Shown: one piece after another, positions 16,893-25,452 of the stretch
Layout of the letters: each line of letters starts with the position of its first letter
Position numbering within the stretch: position 1 is the stretch's first letter
Source of the DNA: Gemmatimonadota bacterium
Lineage (GTDB): Bacteria > Gemmatimonadota > Gemmatimonadetes > Longimicrobiales > Gaopeijiaceae
DNA length: 64,000 nt
Assembly: GCA_028875075.1 (NCBI GenBank)
Contig: JAPPGF010000027.1
Span: forward strand, 40,668 to 104,667
Direction: 5' to 3'
Notes under the pieces: model-generated
Databases searched by the model: none
Seen by the model: the letters and a program-made list of their open reading frames with translations, nothing else
What the model was told of the DNA's origin: nothing
Program-made: the position numbers and the translations under genes

Positions 16893-16914
16893 CGAAACTT
16901 CCTACCACCCGGCC

Positions 16915-17826
16915 CTATGTTTGGGCACCCAAGGCCCTGAGCACCTCCATCATCCGCACGTCGTAGGGATCGCCGGACGGGTCGTCCGCTGCGATGTCAG
17001 TATTCTGTTTCGGAGTCTCGAGCAGGAGCGGGATGCCGCGACTGCGCCGGTCTGCCAGCAGCCAGCCGAATGGCTCTTCCCCGATCTCTCCCGCTCCTAT
17101 GAGCGCGTGCCGATCACGATTCGAACCGAGCGCACCCACCGAGTCGTTCAGGTGGAAAAACGAGGGGGGCTCTCCAGCCGTTTCCTCGAACTCGTCCAGC
17201 ACGGCTCGGAGATCCGCCTCGGACGACTTCAAGTCGTAACCCGAAACGAACAGATGGCACGTGTCCAGACCGTAGCCGGCCCGCTCGCGCACATCTTCGG
17301 GAAGGGCTGCGAGAATTGCACCTATTTCAAAGGCGTTGCGCCCATAAGTCGTCCCGGCCCCGGCGGAGTTCTCAACGTAGAGCCGGGTGAGCCCGGGGGC
17401 GTCCTTCAGCGCTCGAGTCATCGCTCGTGCCACCCGCTGCGCTCCCTCCCCGGGCTCGGCCTTGCCCCGAGGACATGCACCGGGGTGAAAGCACACCCCA
17501 CCTACGCCCAATGTGGCGGAGCGGTCCATTTCCTTGGCCAATCCTGCAACCGAGCGCTCCCACTTTCCCTCATCGTTCGTGGCGGCGTTTAGGACGTAAG
17601 CGCCGTGAACCATTACGTGCCCGGGCTCTATCCCGGTCTCGACCAGGGCTTCCTTGAAACGTTGCGCACGCTCGGGACGGATCTTGGATTTGTCACCGTA
17701 GAACTTGGGGACCGCCGTGAAGATCTGGACCGCCGACATACCGGCAGCGGTCGCCCGGCGTACGGCCATGTCGATCCCGCCGTTGTCAACTGAGTGCGTG
17801 CCGATAAGGTGACGAGTCCGGGACAT
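16915..17826 (-). CDS. nfo: Endonuclease IV (AP endonuclease)
   Basis: This 303-residue protein is an AP-endonuclease of the xylose-isomerase-like TIM barrel fold. Characteristic segments are IGTHSVD near the start, VMVHGAYVLN, CFHPGAC, LYVENSAGAGTTYG, GYGLDTCHLF, FHLNDSVGALGSNRDRH and LLLETPK. They supply the His, Glu and Asp ligands of the trinuclear zinc site. It cleaves DNA 5' of abasic sites in base-excision repair. It converges with the preceding oxidase operon, leaving 22 bases between stops and no visible T-tract terminator. Confidence 0.95.
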   Translation of the reverse strand: MSRTRHLIGTHSVDNGGIDMAVRRATAAGMSAVQIFTAVPKFYGDKSKIRPERAQRFKEALVETGIEPGHVMVHGAYVLNAATNDEGKWERSVAGLAKEMDRSATLGVGGVCFHPGACPRGKAEPGEGAQRVARAMTRALKDAPGLTRLYVENSAGAGTTYGRNAFEIGAILAALPEDVRERAGYGLDTCHLFVSGYDLKSSEADLRAVLDEFEETAGEPPSFFHLNDSVGALGSNRDRHALIGAGEIGEEPFGWLLADRRSRGIPLLLETPKQNTDIAADDPSGDPYDVRMMEVLRALGAQT

Positions 17827-17844
17827 AGCCGGGTCGAGGCGAGC

Positions 17845-18078
17845 TCAGCGGCCGGGGCTGCGCGCCCGCCCAAGCCTGCCCGAGTCATCGCCGAGGAAGC
17901 GGCGCAGGCGAACGAGGTAGTAGCTCAGGAGCCCACCCAGCACGACAAAGGTTACTCCTAACACGAGTGCTCCGGCCACCCGACCCACCCACCATGTCAT
18001 CAGTTCCCAGGCGGCGAACCCGAAGCAGAAGGCGATTGCTGTGGCGATCAGGAAGCGATGAAAGGAGATCAACGACAT
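17845..18078 (-). CDS. Small hypothetical membrane protein
   Basis: From the ATG at 18078 this is a 77-residue protein with two membrane helices (about 8-27 and 33-52), ending in a basic Arg-rich tail. The longer frame upstream to 18186 looks non-coding, so the inner ATG is chosen; GGAAGA lies just before it. It lies 18 bases upstream of nfo on the same strand. I do not recognise the family. Confidence 0.55.
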   Translation of the reverse strand: MSLISFHRFLIATAIAFCFGFAAWELMTWWVGRVAGALVLGVTFVVLGGLLSYYLVRLRRFLGDDSGRLGRARSPGR

Positions 18079-18542
18079 TTCGGTCTTCCACGGGTTCCGG
18101 CCGTTACATGAAACTTGGTCACTGCCGCGTGCACAGGCGCTTCCGTGCGCCACCGTGAGTACTCCTCGCGCAGCCAGCGGAACCACAGCCTAGCGATCGC
18201 GATCCGGCAAGTGAGCATGCCTGGGACGCCTCGCCAGGAATTTCGCTCGCTTGGGCACGAACGTCTAGGTTAGCTCCGCGCCCGGGCACACCCATGAGTC
18301 TGCGGCATATCGCAGCGTTCGGCCGTCCACGGAAGGGCGCTAGAACATGTGCGAGCGTCCCCACACTGAGGTCGAGATGGCTCGCGTGATCCAATAGATG
18401 AGACCGTGCAGGATCGACGCGGTTGAGGGCAGTTCGCGGAGCGAGGCTCGACTGCGGGCGCTCGCCACCGCAAGAAAGAGCGACTAGCGCCGGTAGGTTG
18501 GTCAACCCCGACAGGATGCCGTGCGAATCTCTTGCAGGGGGT
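18079..18542. other. Gap with no supported gene
   Basis: About 460 bases between two divergently placed small genes. A 128-codon minus-strand frame exists here (18119-18505), but it has a composition unlike a folded protein, with many Arg, Ser and Pro residues and no motif, so I do not call it. No tRNA cloverleaf or terminator was seen. Confidence 0.4.
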
Positions 18543-18806
18543 TCACCGGTCTTGGATCCCGTGCACAGAAATGGCCTCGTCTATCAATAGGATCGGAATG
18601 TCTTCACGGACGGGGTACAGCCACCGCCCGTCCTCTCGGAGAAGCCCTCCCTCGATGGGCGAGCTCACCGTCTCGCCCCCGCGGCTGGTCAGCTGACCTG
18701 CGGCGATGGCAACGTTGACCCGTTCGATCAGGGCAGCGGGCGCTGCCCGCACAGGTTGCCGGCTCTCGGGGCACACCAGAATCTCAAGGAGGCGCGGGTC
18801 TACCAT
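18543..18806 (-). CDS. Trm112-like (UPF0434) protein
   Basis: From the inner ATG at 18806 this is an 87-residue protein. It begins with the family hallmark VDPRLLEILVCP and ends with the LYPVREDIPILLIDEA motif of Trm112/YcaR proteins. Only one Cys of the canonical zinc CPxC...CxxC set remains (Cys11), so zinc binding is probably lost. Eukaryotic Trm112 activates methyltransferases; bacterial members are mostly uncharacterised partners. The frame upstream of 18806 lacks family similarity, which decides the start. Confidence 0.8.
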   Translation of the reverse strand: MVDPRLLEILVCPESRQPVRAAPAALIERVNVAIAAGQLTSRGGETVSSPIEGGLLREDGRWLYPVREDIPILLIDEAISVHGIQDR

Positions 18807-18973
18807 CTCTGCAGTACCGGTGTCATTCTTAACCACTAACGGGCTCGCTGCGACTTCCTGCTCGAACAGCCGCTCGGTGGGACTCGGCAACGAAAGCTAA
18901 ACCTGGCCCAGCACCGTTGGCGAGCGGCTACGCGGGTACTGGTCGACTCCTTCGGGGCGAGCGGAGACGTTTC

Positions 18974-19522
18974 GTGACCAAGCCAAGAAGCGCTAGTAGG
19001 CACTGCTGCGGCGCATTTCTTCTCACGGTGACGATTCTCGCGGGTTGCGGCAGGGTCTTGGAGCCTCCCGCACAGACGACCGAAGGTGGGCAACCAATAC
19101 TTGCTCCGCAGGTCGCCAATGGAGGAGACTCGCCGCCGCAAGTCCGCCGACCACCCCGACGCAGCGCGTGGGTGATCTTGGGAAGCGATACCGTCGTGGC
19201 AGAGGTCGCGCGAACCCAAGAGGAAAAGGAACGTGGCCTCATGAACCGCAGTGAACTCCCCGACGGCACCGGCATGCTCTTCCTGTGGAACGAAGAGGGA
19301 ATCCGCTCCTTCTGGATGTCAAACACGTTCTTCGGTTTGGACGTGGCCTTCATGGACGCGAACCTGAGGATCGTTGACATACAGCAGATGGAGGCCGAGA
19401 GCACGAATATCCACTCAAGCGCGCGTCCCGCTATGTTCGCCCTCGAAGTGCCGTTCGGTTGGCTGGCCCGGCACAACGTCTCCGTAGGCGATACCGCCGA
19501 ACTGGTGCTAGGTCCCCTGTGA
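18974..19522 (+). CDS. DUF192 lipoprotein
   Basis: From the GTG at 18974 this is a 182-residue protein with a lipoprotein signal ending LAGC, a Pro/Gly-rich linker of about 40 residues, and a C-terminal DUF192 domain. Family marks are the ARTQEEKERGLMNR helix, GMLFLWNE, FWMSNTFFGLDVAFMD, and the closing ALEVPFGW...VGDTAEL. DUF192 proteins are small secreted beta domains of unknown function in bacteria and archaea. The alternative start at 18917 would put extra basic residues before the signal and is less likely. Confidence 0.82.
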   Translation: MTKPRSASRHCCGAFLLTVTILAGCGRVLEPPAQTTEGGQPILAPQVANGGDSPPQVRRPPRRSAWVILGSDTVVAEVARTQEEKERGLMNRSELPDGTGMLFLWNEEGIRSFWMSNTFFGLDVAFMDANLRIVDIQQMEAESTNIHSSARPAMFALEVPFGWLARHNVSVGDTAELVLGPL

Positions 19523-19650
19523 GTCCACGGGCGCAACCCGGAGGCCGGGAGCTTCCTGGCCCCGATCGTCCTGTTGGCCTCGTCTGACGGAGCCGGTTAT
19601 CCTGTCTCCCTTCATCGCGCCCAGCCGCGCCGGGATCTGACGGAGGTCGC

Positions 19651-20211
19651 ATGTCCTTCCGGACCAATCCGGATCGTATCCTCGAGAACATTGATCGTGC
19701 CCGCAGCCGCGAGGCCGATGCTCCACGCTCGGGTACTGACCTGCACGCAAACGTGCGCGAGTTGGATTCCGAGGTTCCGGAGGTCGACGCCACCAACCCG
19801 GAGCGGATCCGACGCATCTTCCGTCTGGTGGAATGCACATACATGAAGGCTGCGCAGAGCGTGGCGCTCGGCCCACTCGCGGCACGGTTCCAGGCGGTAG
19901 GAGATCTCCATCACCACCATGCCCACGGAAATGTGAGCGTGAGCGTCCAATACCTGGACCACGCCCGACCCGAGGAAGTCGGGGTTGTTCCCTTCGAGGT
20001 CACGCCCGAGCAGATTGCTGATCAGAAACGCGAGACGCGCACGAGCCGGCCCGACGTGAACGCGATGCGCGTGCTCCGTGCGGGGCTACGTTCGGGGGTA
20101 ATGGCGTGCTACAAGAAGCTCGAACCGCGTATACGCGAGGGCCTCCGTGAGCGGGCGGACATGGGCCATATCGCTGTCACGATAACCGTGGGATTGCGCT
20201 CGGCCGAGTGA
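19651..20211 (+). CDS. Hypothetical protein
   Basis: This 186-residue protein starts at an ATG preceded by GGAGG. It is hydrophilic, with no signal or membrane helix, an internal HHHHAH stretch, and a basic C-terminal third (CYKKLEPRIREGLRERAD). Codon third positions are rich in G and C as in neighbouring genes, which supports coding. I do not recognise any domain. It stands alone between the DUF192 lipoprotein and a convergent zinc-ribbon gene. Confidence 0.55.
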   Translation: MSFRTNPDRILENIDRARSREADAPRSGTDLHANVRELDSEVPEVDATNPERIRRIFRLVECTYMKAAQSVALGPLAARFQAVGDLHHHHAHGNVSVSVQYLDHARPEEVGVVPFEVTPEQIADQKRETRTSRPDVNAMRVLRAGLRSGVMACYKKLEPRIREGLRERADMGHIAVTITVGLRSAE

Positions 20212-20334
20212 CAAGCCATTCATACGTCAAGGTCCGGCGCGCAACTTCTTCTCGTGGCAATTTTTGGCCGAACCCGGCCTCAGATGAGCGAGACCTCGCA
20301 CGTCCGGCCGGTCCGCCCGCGCGGGGCACCAAAA

Positions 20335-20691
20335 CTAGACGCCGCCAGCAGCCGCCGTGGCGATCGCAAAACGCACCGCAGGAGCAGGCAAGAGGTACAA
20401 CAAGTAGGCCAGCACTAAGAGCACGACGAGACACCCGATCAGTAAGCGTCGGGCCAGGGGAAGACGTCCGGAAACGGGGACGGGACTCTGCACCGGGGCA
20501 GTCCGGCGGAGCCCCCCGCTCTCCTGCAGAAAACTCTCCATGCTCGCCCCGCAGCGCGCACAAAGCCTGAAGGGCCCCGGGTTCACGTTCCAGCAGTGCG
20601 GGCAGACAGACGGATGCCCAAAGCCCGGAGCCGTGACGGGCTTGAGCGACACGGAAGTTGGACGAAACCCTACCCCTGGAGCCGGCCTCAC
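20335..20691 (-). CDS. Zinc-ribbon membrane protein
   Basis: This 118-residue protein has a zinc ribbon (CPHC...CARCG) at about residues 30-48, then a Pro/Arg-rich linker and one C-terminal membrane helix (about 83-101, LLIGCLVVLLVLAYLLYLL). Such tail-anchored ribbon proteins are common and of unknown role. Another zinc-ribbon membrane protein is encoded at 38754-39557. Confidence 0.65.
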   Translation of the reverse strand: MRPAPGVGFRPTSVSLKPVTAPGFGHPSVCPHCWNVNPGPFRLCARCGASMESFLQESGGLRRTAPVQSPVPVSGRLPLARRLLIGCLVVLLVLAYLLYLLPAPAVRFAIATAAAGGV

Positions 20692-21094
20692 TACTGACCG
20701 CCGCTCGAGTGCGGGTTTGGTCGCCGGTCGCCTCCGTGCCGGGTATCCCGCTGGATACCACGTCCGAACTCGCGGATTAGGCGGTTCACAGGATCGCCCC
20801 CACCAGGCCAGAGACAGTGATTGGATGGCCGGTTGAACAACGTGTGCATGTCAGTCAAGTGACTCGCAGCTTCTTTGGAGCTTCCGGCTGCACCAAGGCA
20901 ACTGCTCGCGGATTCTTCGTGGCGAGGCGGTAGCCGGCAGTACTCATGCAACCATAGCAGTCGATCCGAGTTGGCTCCCCGGGGGGAGCGTGTTTCGACG
21001 TAATGCGCGTATGGTGGGAGGGGTCATACAATCGCCCCGTGCGCAGTCCCGGCCGACTCCGGTCCGAGACGCCATCCGCGACTGCCAACATTGA
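20692..21094. other. Gap with no supported gene
   Basis: About 400 bases between the zinc-ribbon gene and the enolase-family gene. Short frames of 78-86 codons exist on the minus strand but show no motif, ribosome binding site or neighbour overlap. I see no RNA gene or terminator. Confidence 0.4.
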
Positions 21095-22192
21095 TCAAGG
21101 AAAGGTCTCGCACCGCGTCGCCAACGCTTTGATGTAGCCACGGTCGAGCTCGATCCCGATCCCGGGTGCCTCGACCGGGGTGAGCGCGCCAGCAGCGAGC
21201 TCCCACTCAGGCTGAACCAAATCACGCTCCCAGTAGCGACGGCTAGCCGATAGGTCACCGGGAACGTTGAATCCGGGCAACGTCGCGAGGGCCACATTAT
21301 GTGCTCGCCCGACTCCCGACTCCAGCATCCCGCCACACCAGAGTGGCACGTTCCAGGCCCGGCAGAGGTCATGTATTTGGAGTGCCTGGCCGAAGCCCCC
21401 GACGCGGCCCGGCTTCAGGTTGATTACGCGGGCACTGCCCATTGCGATGGCCAAGCGAGCGTCCTTCACCGAACGGATGGACTCGTCCAAGCAAATCGGC
21501 GTCCGCAGTGCCTCCTGGAGCACCGCGTGACCGCGCAGGTCTTCTCGCTCAAGCGGTTGCTCGAGCATGGCGAGTCCCAAGTTGTCCAGTTCGCGAAGAC
21601 GGACGAGGTCGACCAGTCTGTATCCGCCGTTCGCGTCGGCGCTCAGAACGGCCTCCGGGAAGCGCGCACGCACATGTGTAAGTGTCTCCAAGTCGCGACC
21701 AGGCTCGATCTTGAGCTTGATGCGATGGTAGCCTTCCACTAGACACTGCTCAACCCGCCGGAGCAGGGCATCCCGATCATCCTCGAAACCGAAGCTCACA
21801 CCAGCAGGCACAGGTCGCACGCTACCACCGAGCATCTCGCACAACGGACGCCCTGCACGCTTGGCCGCTAGATCCCAGGCGGCCATTTCGATCGCCGCGG
21901 ATGCCATCGGCACATCTCGCATCCAGCTCCGCTCAGGCTCTCCTCGCAGGAGCGCCGGCAGTAGCCGCCCGCTTAGCACGCTCCATGCACTCTCGGCCGT
22001 TTCCGGCGCATAGCCGCGGACGGCCAGGGCCACGCACTCCCCCCACCCGGTTACGCCGTCGCCGTGCAGGGCCACCAGAATTACCGGGCGCTCGTGGACG
22101 GTGCCCCTGGAGCTTCGGAAGGGATGCCGCAAGCGCAAGGGAATCAGGAGGAGTTCGGCACCCTCGATAACGGGAGCAATCTCCGGGATCAT
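21095..22192 (-). CDS. menC: o-Succinylbenzoate synthase / N-acylamino acid racemase family enolase
   Basis: From the ATG at 22192 this is a 365-residue enolase-superfamily protein. The KxK pair (Lys159, Lys161), metal ligands Asp186, Glu211 and Asp236, and the acid/base Lys260 are all present, and the C-terminal half carries the CGGMLESGVGRAHN and GDLSASRRYW signatures of the MenC type 2/NAAAR group. It would dehydrate SHCHC to o-succinylbenzoate in menaquinone synthesis, or racemise N-acyl amino acids; the two activities cannot be separated by eye. No other men gene is in this window. The ATG overlaps a stop on the same strand (ATGA), so it may be coupled to the small ORF upstream. Confidence 0.85.
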   Translation of the reverse strand: MIPEIAPVIEGAELLLIPLRLRHPFRSSRGTVHERPVILVALHGDGVTGWGECVALAVRGYAPETAESAWSVLSGRLLPALLRGEPERSWMRDVPMASAAIEMAAWDLAAKRAGRPLCEMLGGSVRPVPAGVSFGFEDDRDALLRRVEQCLVEGYHRIKLKIEPGRDLETLTHVRARFPEAVLSADANGGYRLVDLVRLRELDNLGLAMLEQPLEREDLRGHAVLQEALRTPICLDESIRSVKDARLAIAMGSARVINLKPGRVGGFGQALQIHDLCRAWNVPLWCGGMLESGVGRAHNVALATLPGFNVPGDLSASRRYWERDLVQPEWELAAGALTPVEAPGIGIELDRGYIKALATRCETFP

Positions 22193-22533
22193 ACAGGCGA
22201 GCGTTCGATACAGGATCTCGCCCAGCGCCGGCGGCCCAACCCCTGCTGTGCGCGAGATGATCCTGCCAAGCAGGCTCCCTCCCATAGCACGTGCACAAGC
22301 TCGTCCGCTCCTGCTGCTTGGAAGTCGCCCGCAAGCGCACCCGCGACGAGAGCGCCTGCGCGGACGGGGAAGTCGGGGTCCCTGTTGATCTCCGACCTCC
22401 TGAGCCTGCCGTGGTACGCCAGGACCTCAGTTACCACGTAGTCTTCCCGTGGCCAGCAATCTCGCCGGACACGCCGTGGCGTCCCCACGTCGAGAAGTCC
22501 AGGGAGGCGAAGGGGGTGACCGAGCTGCAGCAC
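22189..22533 (-). CDS. Short ORF overlapping menC start, possibly truncated
   Basis: This 114-codon frame ends in a TGA that overlaps the menC ATG. Codons between about 22330 and 22454 are strongly G/C at the third position, as in real genes here. Closer to menC the bias weakens, and the product ends in an Arg-rich stretch, so the gene may be frameshifted or decayed. The segment DYVVTEVLAYHGRLRRSEIN looks protein-like, but I recognise no family. It fills most of the gap between menC and the M20 peptidase gene. Confidence 0.35.
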   Translation of the reverse strand: MLQLGHPLRLPGLLDVGTPRRVRRDCWPREDYVVTEVLAYHGRLRRSEINRDPDFPVRAGALVAGALAGDFQAAGADELVHVLWEGACLAGSSRAQQGLGRRRWARSCIERSPV

Positions 22534-22547
22534 GCTACTGCTGGCGT

Positions 22548-23684
22548 TCAGTCAGGTCGTTCTTCAACGGGGATCAGCAGCAGCCGAGCCAGGAGCGCGC
22601 ATCGAGCAACAACGCCCTCCACCCGCACGTGCTCGTGCGACGCGTGAGCTCCACCGCCCACCGCACCCAGGCCATCCAGTGTGGCCGAGTGCAGGCTGGT
22701 GACGTTGCCGTCGGACGCACCGCCTACCGTTGCCTCCCCCAACTCTAGGCCGAGCTCGGCCCCGGCACGTCGGGCTTCGTCGAAGAGCCGACGATTACGT
22801 GGGGTACGCTCTAGGGGTGGCGTATCTACGGTCCCTTCGATCTCGAGGGAGACACCAGGTGTCCTCGCCGACAGAGCGAGGATCCGCTCCGTTACCATGC
22901 GTGCGTCCGCACTCGCGAGCACACGGACGTCAACCTGAGCACGGCTCACTGGGGCAACAACATTGGGACGCACCCCACCGTCTACGACACCCACGTTGAC
23001 GGTGATACCCCGCTCACGATCGTTGAGCGCGTGTAGGGCGTGAATCACGTTGGCTAGCTCAAGGATGGCGCTTGCGCCCGTCTCGGGCTCCAACCCGGCA
23101 TGCGCCGAGCGACCTCGAATCGTCACGCGGAATTGGCCTACCCCCTTGCGTGCGGTCTTGAGGTATCCTTCAGGGCCGTACGACGGTTCCAGCACGTACG
23201 TCCGCGCTGCCGCCCGCGCGAGACGATGTACCAGCGGCCGCGACTCGAAGCTGCCCATCTCCTCGTCTGAATTGACGAGTACGACGGGTACAGCGGGGGG
23301 CTCGAGCCCGAGCTCCACTAGCGTGCGGAGCGCGAACACGAGCTGCGCCAGTCCCGCCTTCATGTCGAAGACGCCGGGCCCGCGCAGCACGCCCCTGTCA
23401 AGTTCAACGGGCATGCTGGCCAGCGTCCCTAACGGCCATACCGTATCGGAGTGCCCGACCAACAACTGCGCTCCCGGGCCCCCGCCCCATCGGGCACGCC
23501 CGTACAGCTGACCGCCAGTCTGTTGGCCGGGCAAGCGTTCGACGGCCACGTCCAGCGACTCGAGTGCGTCGGCGATCAGATCCTGTACTCCACGCTGGGA
23601 AGCCGGCACATCCGTGGGGGACTCATGTTCCACGAGTGCTCTCGTGAAACTCACGAGCTCGCTCTGAAGGGTTGTGACGTGCAT
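22548..23684 (-). CDS. M20 family metallopeptidase (carboxypeptidase G2-like)
   Basis: From the inner ATG at 23684 this is a 378-residue protein. Zinc-site motifs of M20 enzymes are visible: GHSDTVWP (His and catalytic Asp), GPGVFDMKAG (bridging Asp), NSDEEMGS (catalytic Glu and ligand Glu), EPSYGP, and a C-terminal GGGAHASHEHV with the last His ligand. The dimerisation domain lies in the middle (GRSAHAGLEPETGASAI). It probably hydrolyses C-terminal residues from peptides or N-acyl amino acids in the cytoplasm. It lies upstream of the NAAAR/MenC-type gene on the same strand, so a joint role in N-acyl amino acid turnover is possible. Confidence 0.88.
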   Translation of the reverse strand: MHVTTLQSELVSFTRALVEHESPTDVPASQRGVQDLIADALESLDVAVERLPGQQTGGQLYGRARWGGGPGAQLLVGHSDTVWPLGTLASMPVELDRGVLRGPGVFDMKAGLAQLVFALRTLVELGLEPPAVPVVLVNSDEEMGSFESRPLVHRLARAAARTYVLEPSYGPEGYLKTARKGVGQFRVTIRGRSAHAGLEPETGASAILELANVIHALHALNDRERGITVNVGVVDGGVRPNVVAPVSRAQVDVRVLASADARMVTERILALSARTPGVSLEIEGTVDTPPLERTPRNRRLFDEARRAGAELGLELGEATVGGASDGNVTSLHSATLDGLGAVGGGAHASHEHVRVEGVVARCALLARLLLIPVEERPD

Positions 23685-24048
23685 GCGGATCCGATCACCG
23701 ATCCGGCCCGGAGGCATAGCCCTAGCCGCCGCTGTGGTCGTTACGAGACACTCCAGGAAGCCGAAACATCCAGCTTCCTGCCGCCCGCCGGACCGCTAGC
23801 GCCACGGCAAGGACGTGGGACAGCCGCGGACAGCTCTCGGTAAGACCATTCTCTCTCACCATGCCTCATGTCGAATGGAAGTGTACGGTCAACTCCGAGG
23901 TGTCTCCCCCAACCTGCTGGAACCTCCATATCTATTTGGCACGAAATCCCACAAGACATCCTGCTCGCGTGTACCTGCCTAGGACAACAACGCGACCGCC
24001 CAGACATGACCCCAAAGGAAAGCGAGGGTCGGAAATGCCAGCGAGAAC
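23685..24048. other. Gap with inverted repeat, no supported gene
   Basis: About 360 bases between glcF and the M20 peptidase gene. It contains an 8-bp inverted repeat, CAGGAAGC at 23754-23761 and GCTTCCTG at 23773-23780, with an 11-base loop. There is no T-tract after the stem on either strand. No ORF with motif support was found. Confidence 0.4.
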
Positions 24049-25452
24049 CTATTGGTACCGTCCTGCCTGCCGGTAGCTCTCGTCCAAGATCTCCACCGGC
24101 TGGAGCGTGCGCGTACGCACACGCTCCGTGGCCAGTCCTGCGCCGATCTGCATGACGCACCCCGGATTGGGTGTAACAACCACGTCGGCGTCCGTCGCGA
24201 TGACAGCCGCGACCTTGTCCGCTCCGATCTGCCCGCCTAGATCGGGATGTGTAACCCCGTAGATCCCTGCTCCCCCGCAGCATTCCTCGGCGCCCCTTAG
24301 CATGACCACGCGCAAGCCAGGCACGGCGTCCAGCATTTTGGCCGGCGTTTGAGCCACGCCCTGGGCATGGAGCAGATGGCAAGGCGCGTCCGTCGTGATC
24401 GTAAGTGAGAGCGGCGCCCCCCGGCACAGACCTCGTCCCGCGAGCACCTCGGACAGATCGCGTACCGACGCAGCGAAAGCCCGGGCACGCTCCGCGTATA
24501 CGGGGTCGTGCTCAAGGAGCAGGTCGTACTCCTTCATGACCGCCCCGCACCCAGCGGCGTTAACGATCACCATCTCTGCCCCTGCGGCGGTGAAAGCATC
24601 AACATTTGCGCGTGCTAGCGCACGCGCCGTCTCAAGGTCACCACCGTGCACGTGCAGGGCGCCGCAGCACACCTGACCTGGAACGTCCATCGTGCGAAGG
24701 TCGTTGACAGTCAACACGCGGGCGGTGGCCTCGTTCACATGGCCGAACAGTCCCTGCTGGACACAGCCTAGGAACAGCCCCACGCGTTCACTGGGCGCGT
24801 CGGCCGACCCGTCAGTCCCACCGCCGCTCGCCCGTTCCAAGACGTGGCCACGGCCAAGCGGTGCCACCGTATCCTCGCCGGACTCCTCCAGATGACGGCC
24901 TGTCTCGCGCAGCCCAGGCCAGCGCGCACTCGCAGCAAGCATGCCCGAAGCCAGCCGGAGGCCCGCCATCCATCGCCACGACGGCAGCAAGCGCGCCATC
25001 AGCGCCGGTAGCCCGGTCGCACGCACGGCCCTCGCCACTGCCATTGCCGCGCGTGTTGCGGCCGGACGCGCGAAGAGTCCGAGCATGGCTCTCACGGACC
25101 ATCGCATCCCACCCGCCCGCGCCACTTCGTCCCGAGCCACTTCGAGCAACTCGCCGTAGCGCACGCCCGACGGGCACACCGTCTCACAGGCGCGACAACC
25201 TAGGCACCGATCAAGGTGCAGCTGAAAAGCCGGCGTGGCCGGGTCGAGGCGGCCCTCCGCAACCGCCCGCATGAGGTGGAGCCGGCCGCGAGGTGAGTCG
25301 TTCTCGTCACCGAGAAGCCTATAGGTCGGGCAGGCGGGGAGGCAGAAGCCGCAGTGTACACAAGTGAGCAACTTATCAACCTCAAACTTGAGCGCGTCCC
25401 CTGGCCGGGGACCTCCCTCCAAGTGCGTAGGTGCTTTCTCCGCCAAGCTCAC
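24049..25452 (-). CDS. glcF: Glycolate oxidase iron-sulfur subunit
   Basis: This 467-residue protein begins with GTG overlapping the TGA of the glcDE fusion. Two 4Fe-4S motifs lie near the N-terminus (Cys31, 34, 37, 41 and Cys83, 86, 89, 93). Two CCG-type domains follow, with the marks VCCGALH and ECCGGAG, as in GlcF and heterodisulfide-reductase-like subunits. It accepts electrons from the flavin subunits that oxidise glycolate to glyoxylate, and would feed the membrane quinone pool. The gene order glcDE-glcF and the overlap show one operon. Confidence 0.9.
   Translation of the reverse strand: MSLAEKAPTHLEGGPRPGDALKFEVDKLLTCVHCGFCLPACPTYRLLGDENDSPRGRLHLMRAVAEGRLDPATPAFQLHLDRCLGCRACETVCPSGVRYGELLEVARDEVARAGGMRWSVRAMLGLFARPAATRAAMAVARAVRATGLPALMARLLPSWRWMAGLRLASGMLAASARWPGLRETGRHLEESGEDTVAPLGRGHVLERASGGGTDGSADAPSERVGLFLGCVQQGLFGHVNEATARVLTVNDLRTMDVPGQVCCGALHVHGGDLETARALARANVDAFTAAGAEMVIVNAAGCGAVMKEYDLLLEHDPVYAERARAFAASVRDLSEVLAGRGLCRGAPLSLTITTDAPCHLLHAQGVAQTPAKMLDAVPGLRVVMLRGAEECCGGAGIYGVTHPDLGGQIGADKVAAVIATDADVVVTPNPGCVMQIGAGLATERVRTRTLQPVEILDESYRQAGRYQ

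Noticed and set aside
23754..23780. 8-bp inverted repeat as a terminator for glcF
   Set aside because: It lies about 270 bases past the stop and lacks a T-tract on either strand, so I list it only within the gap entry.
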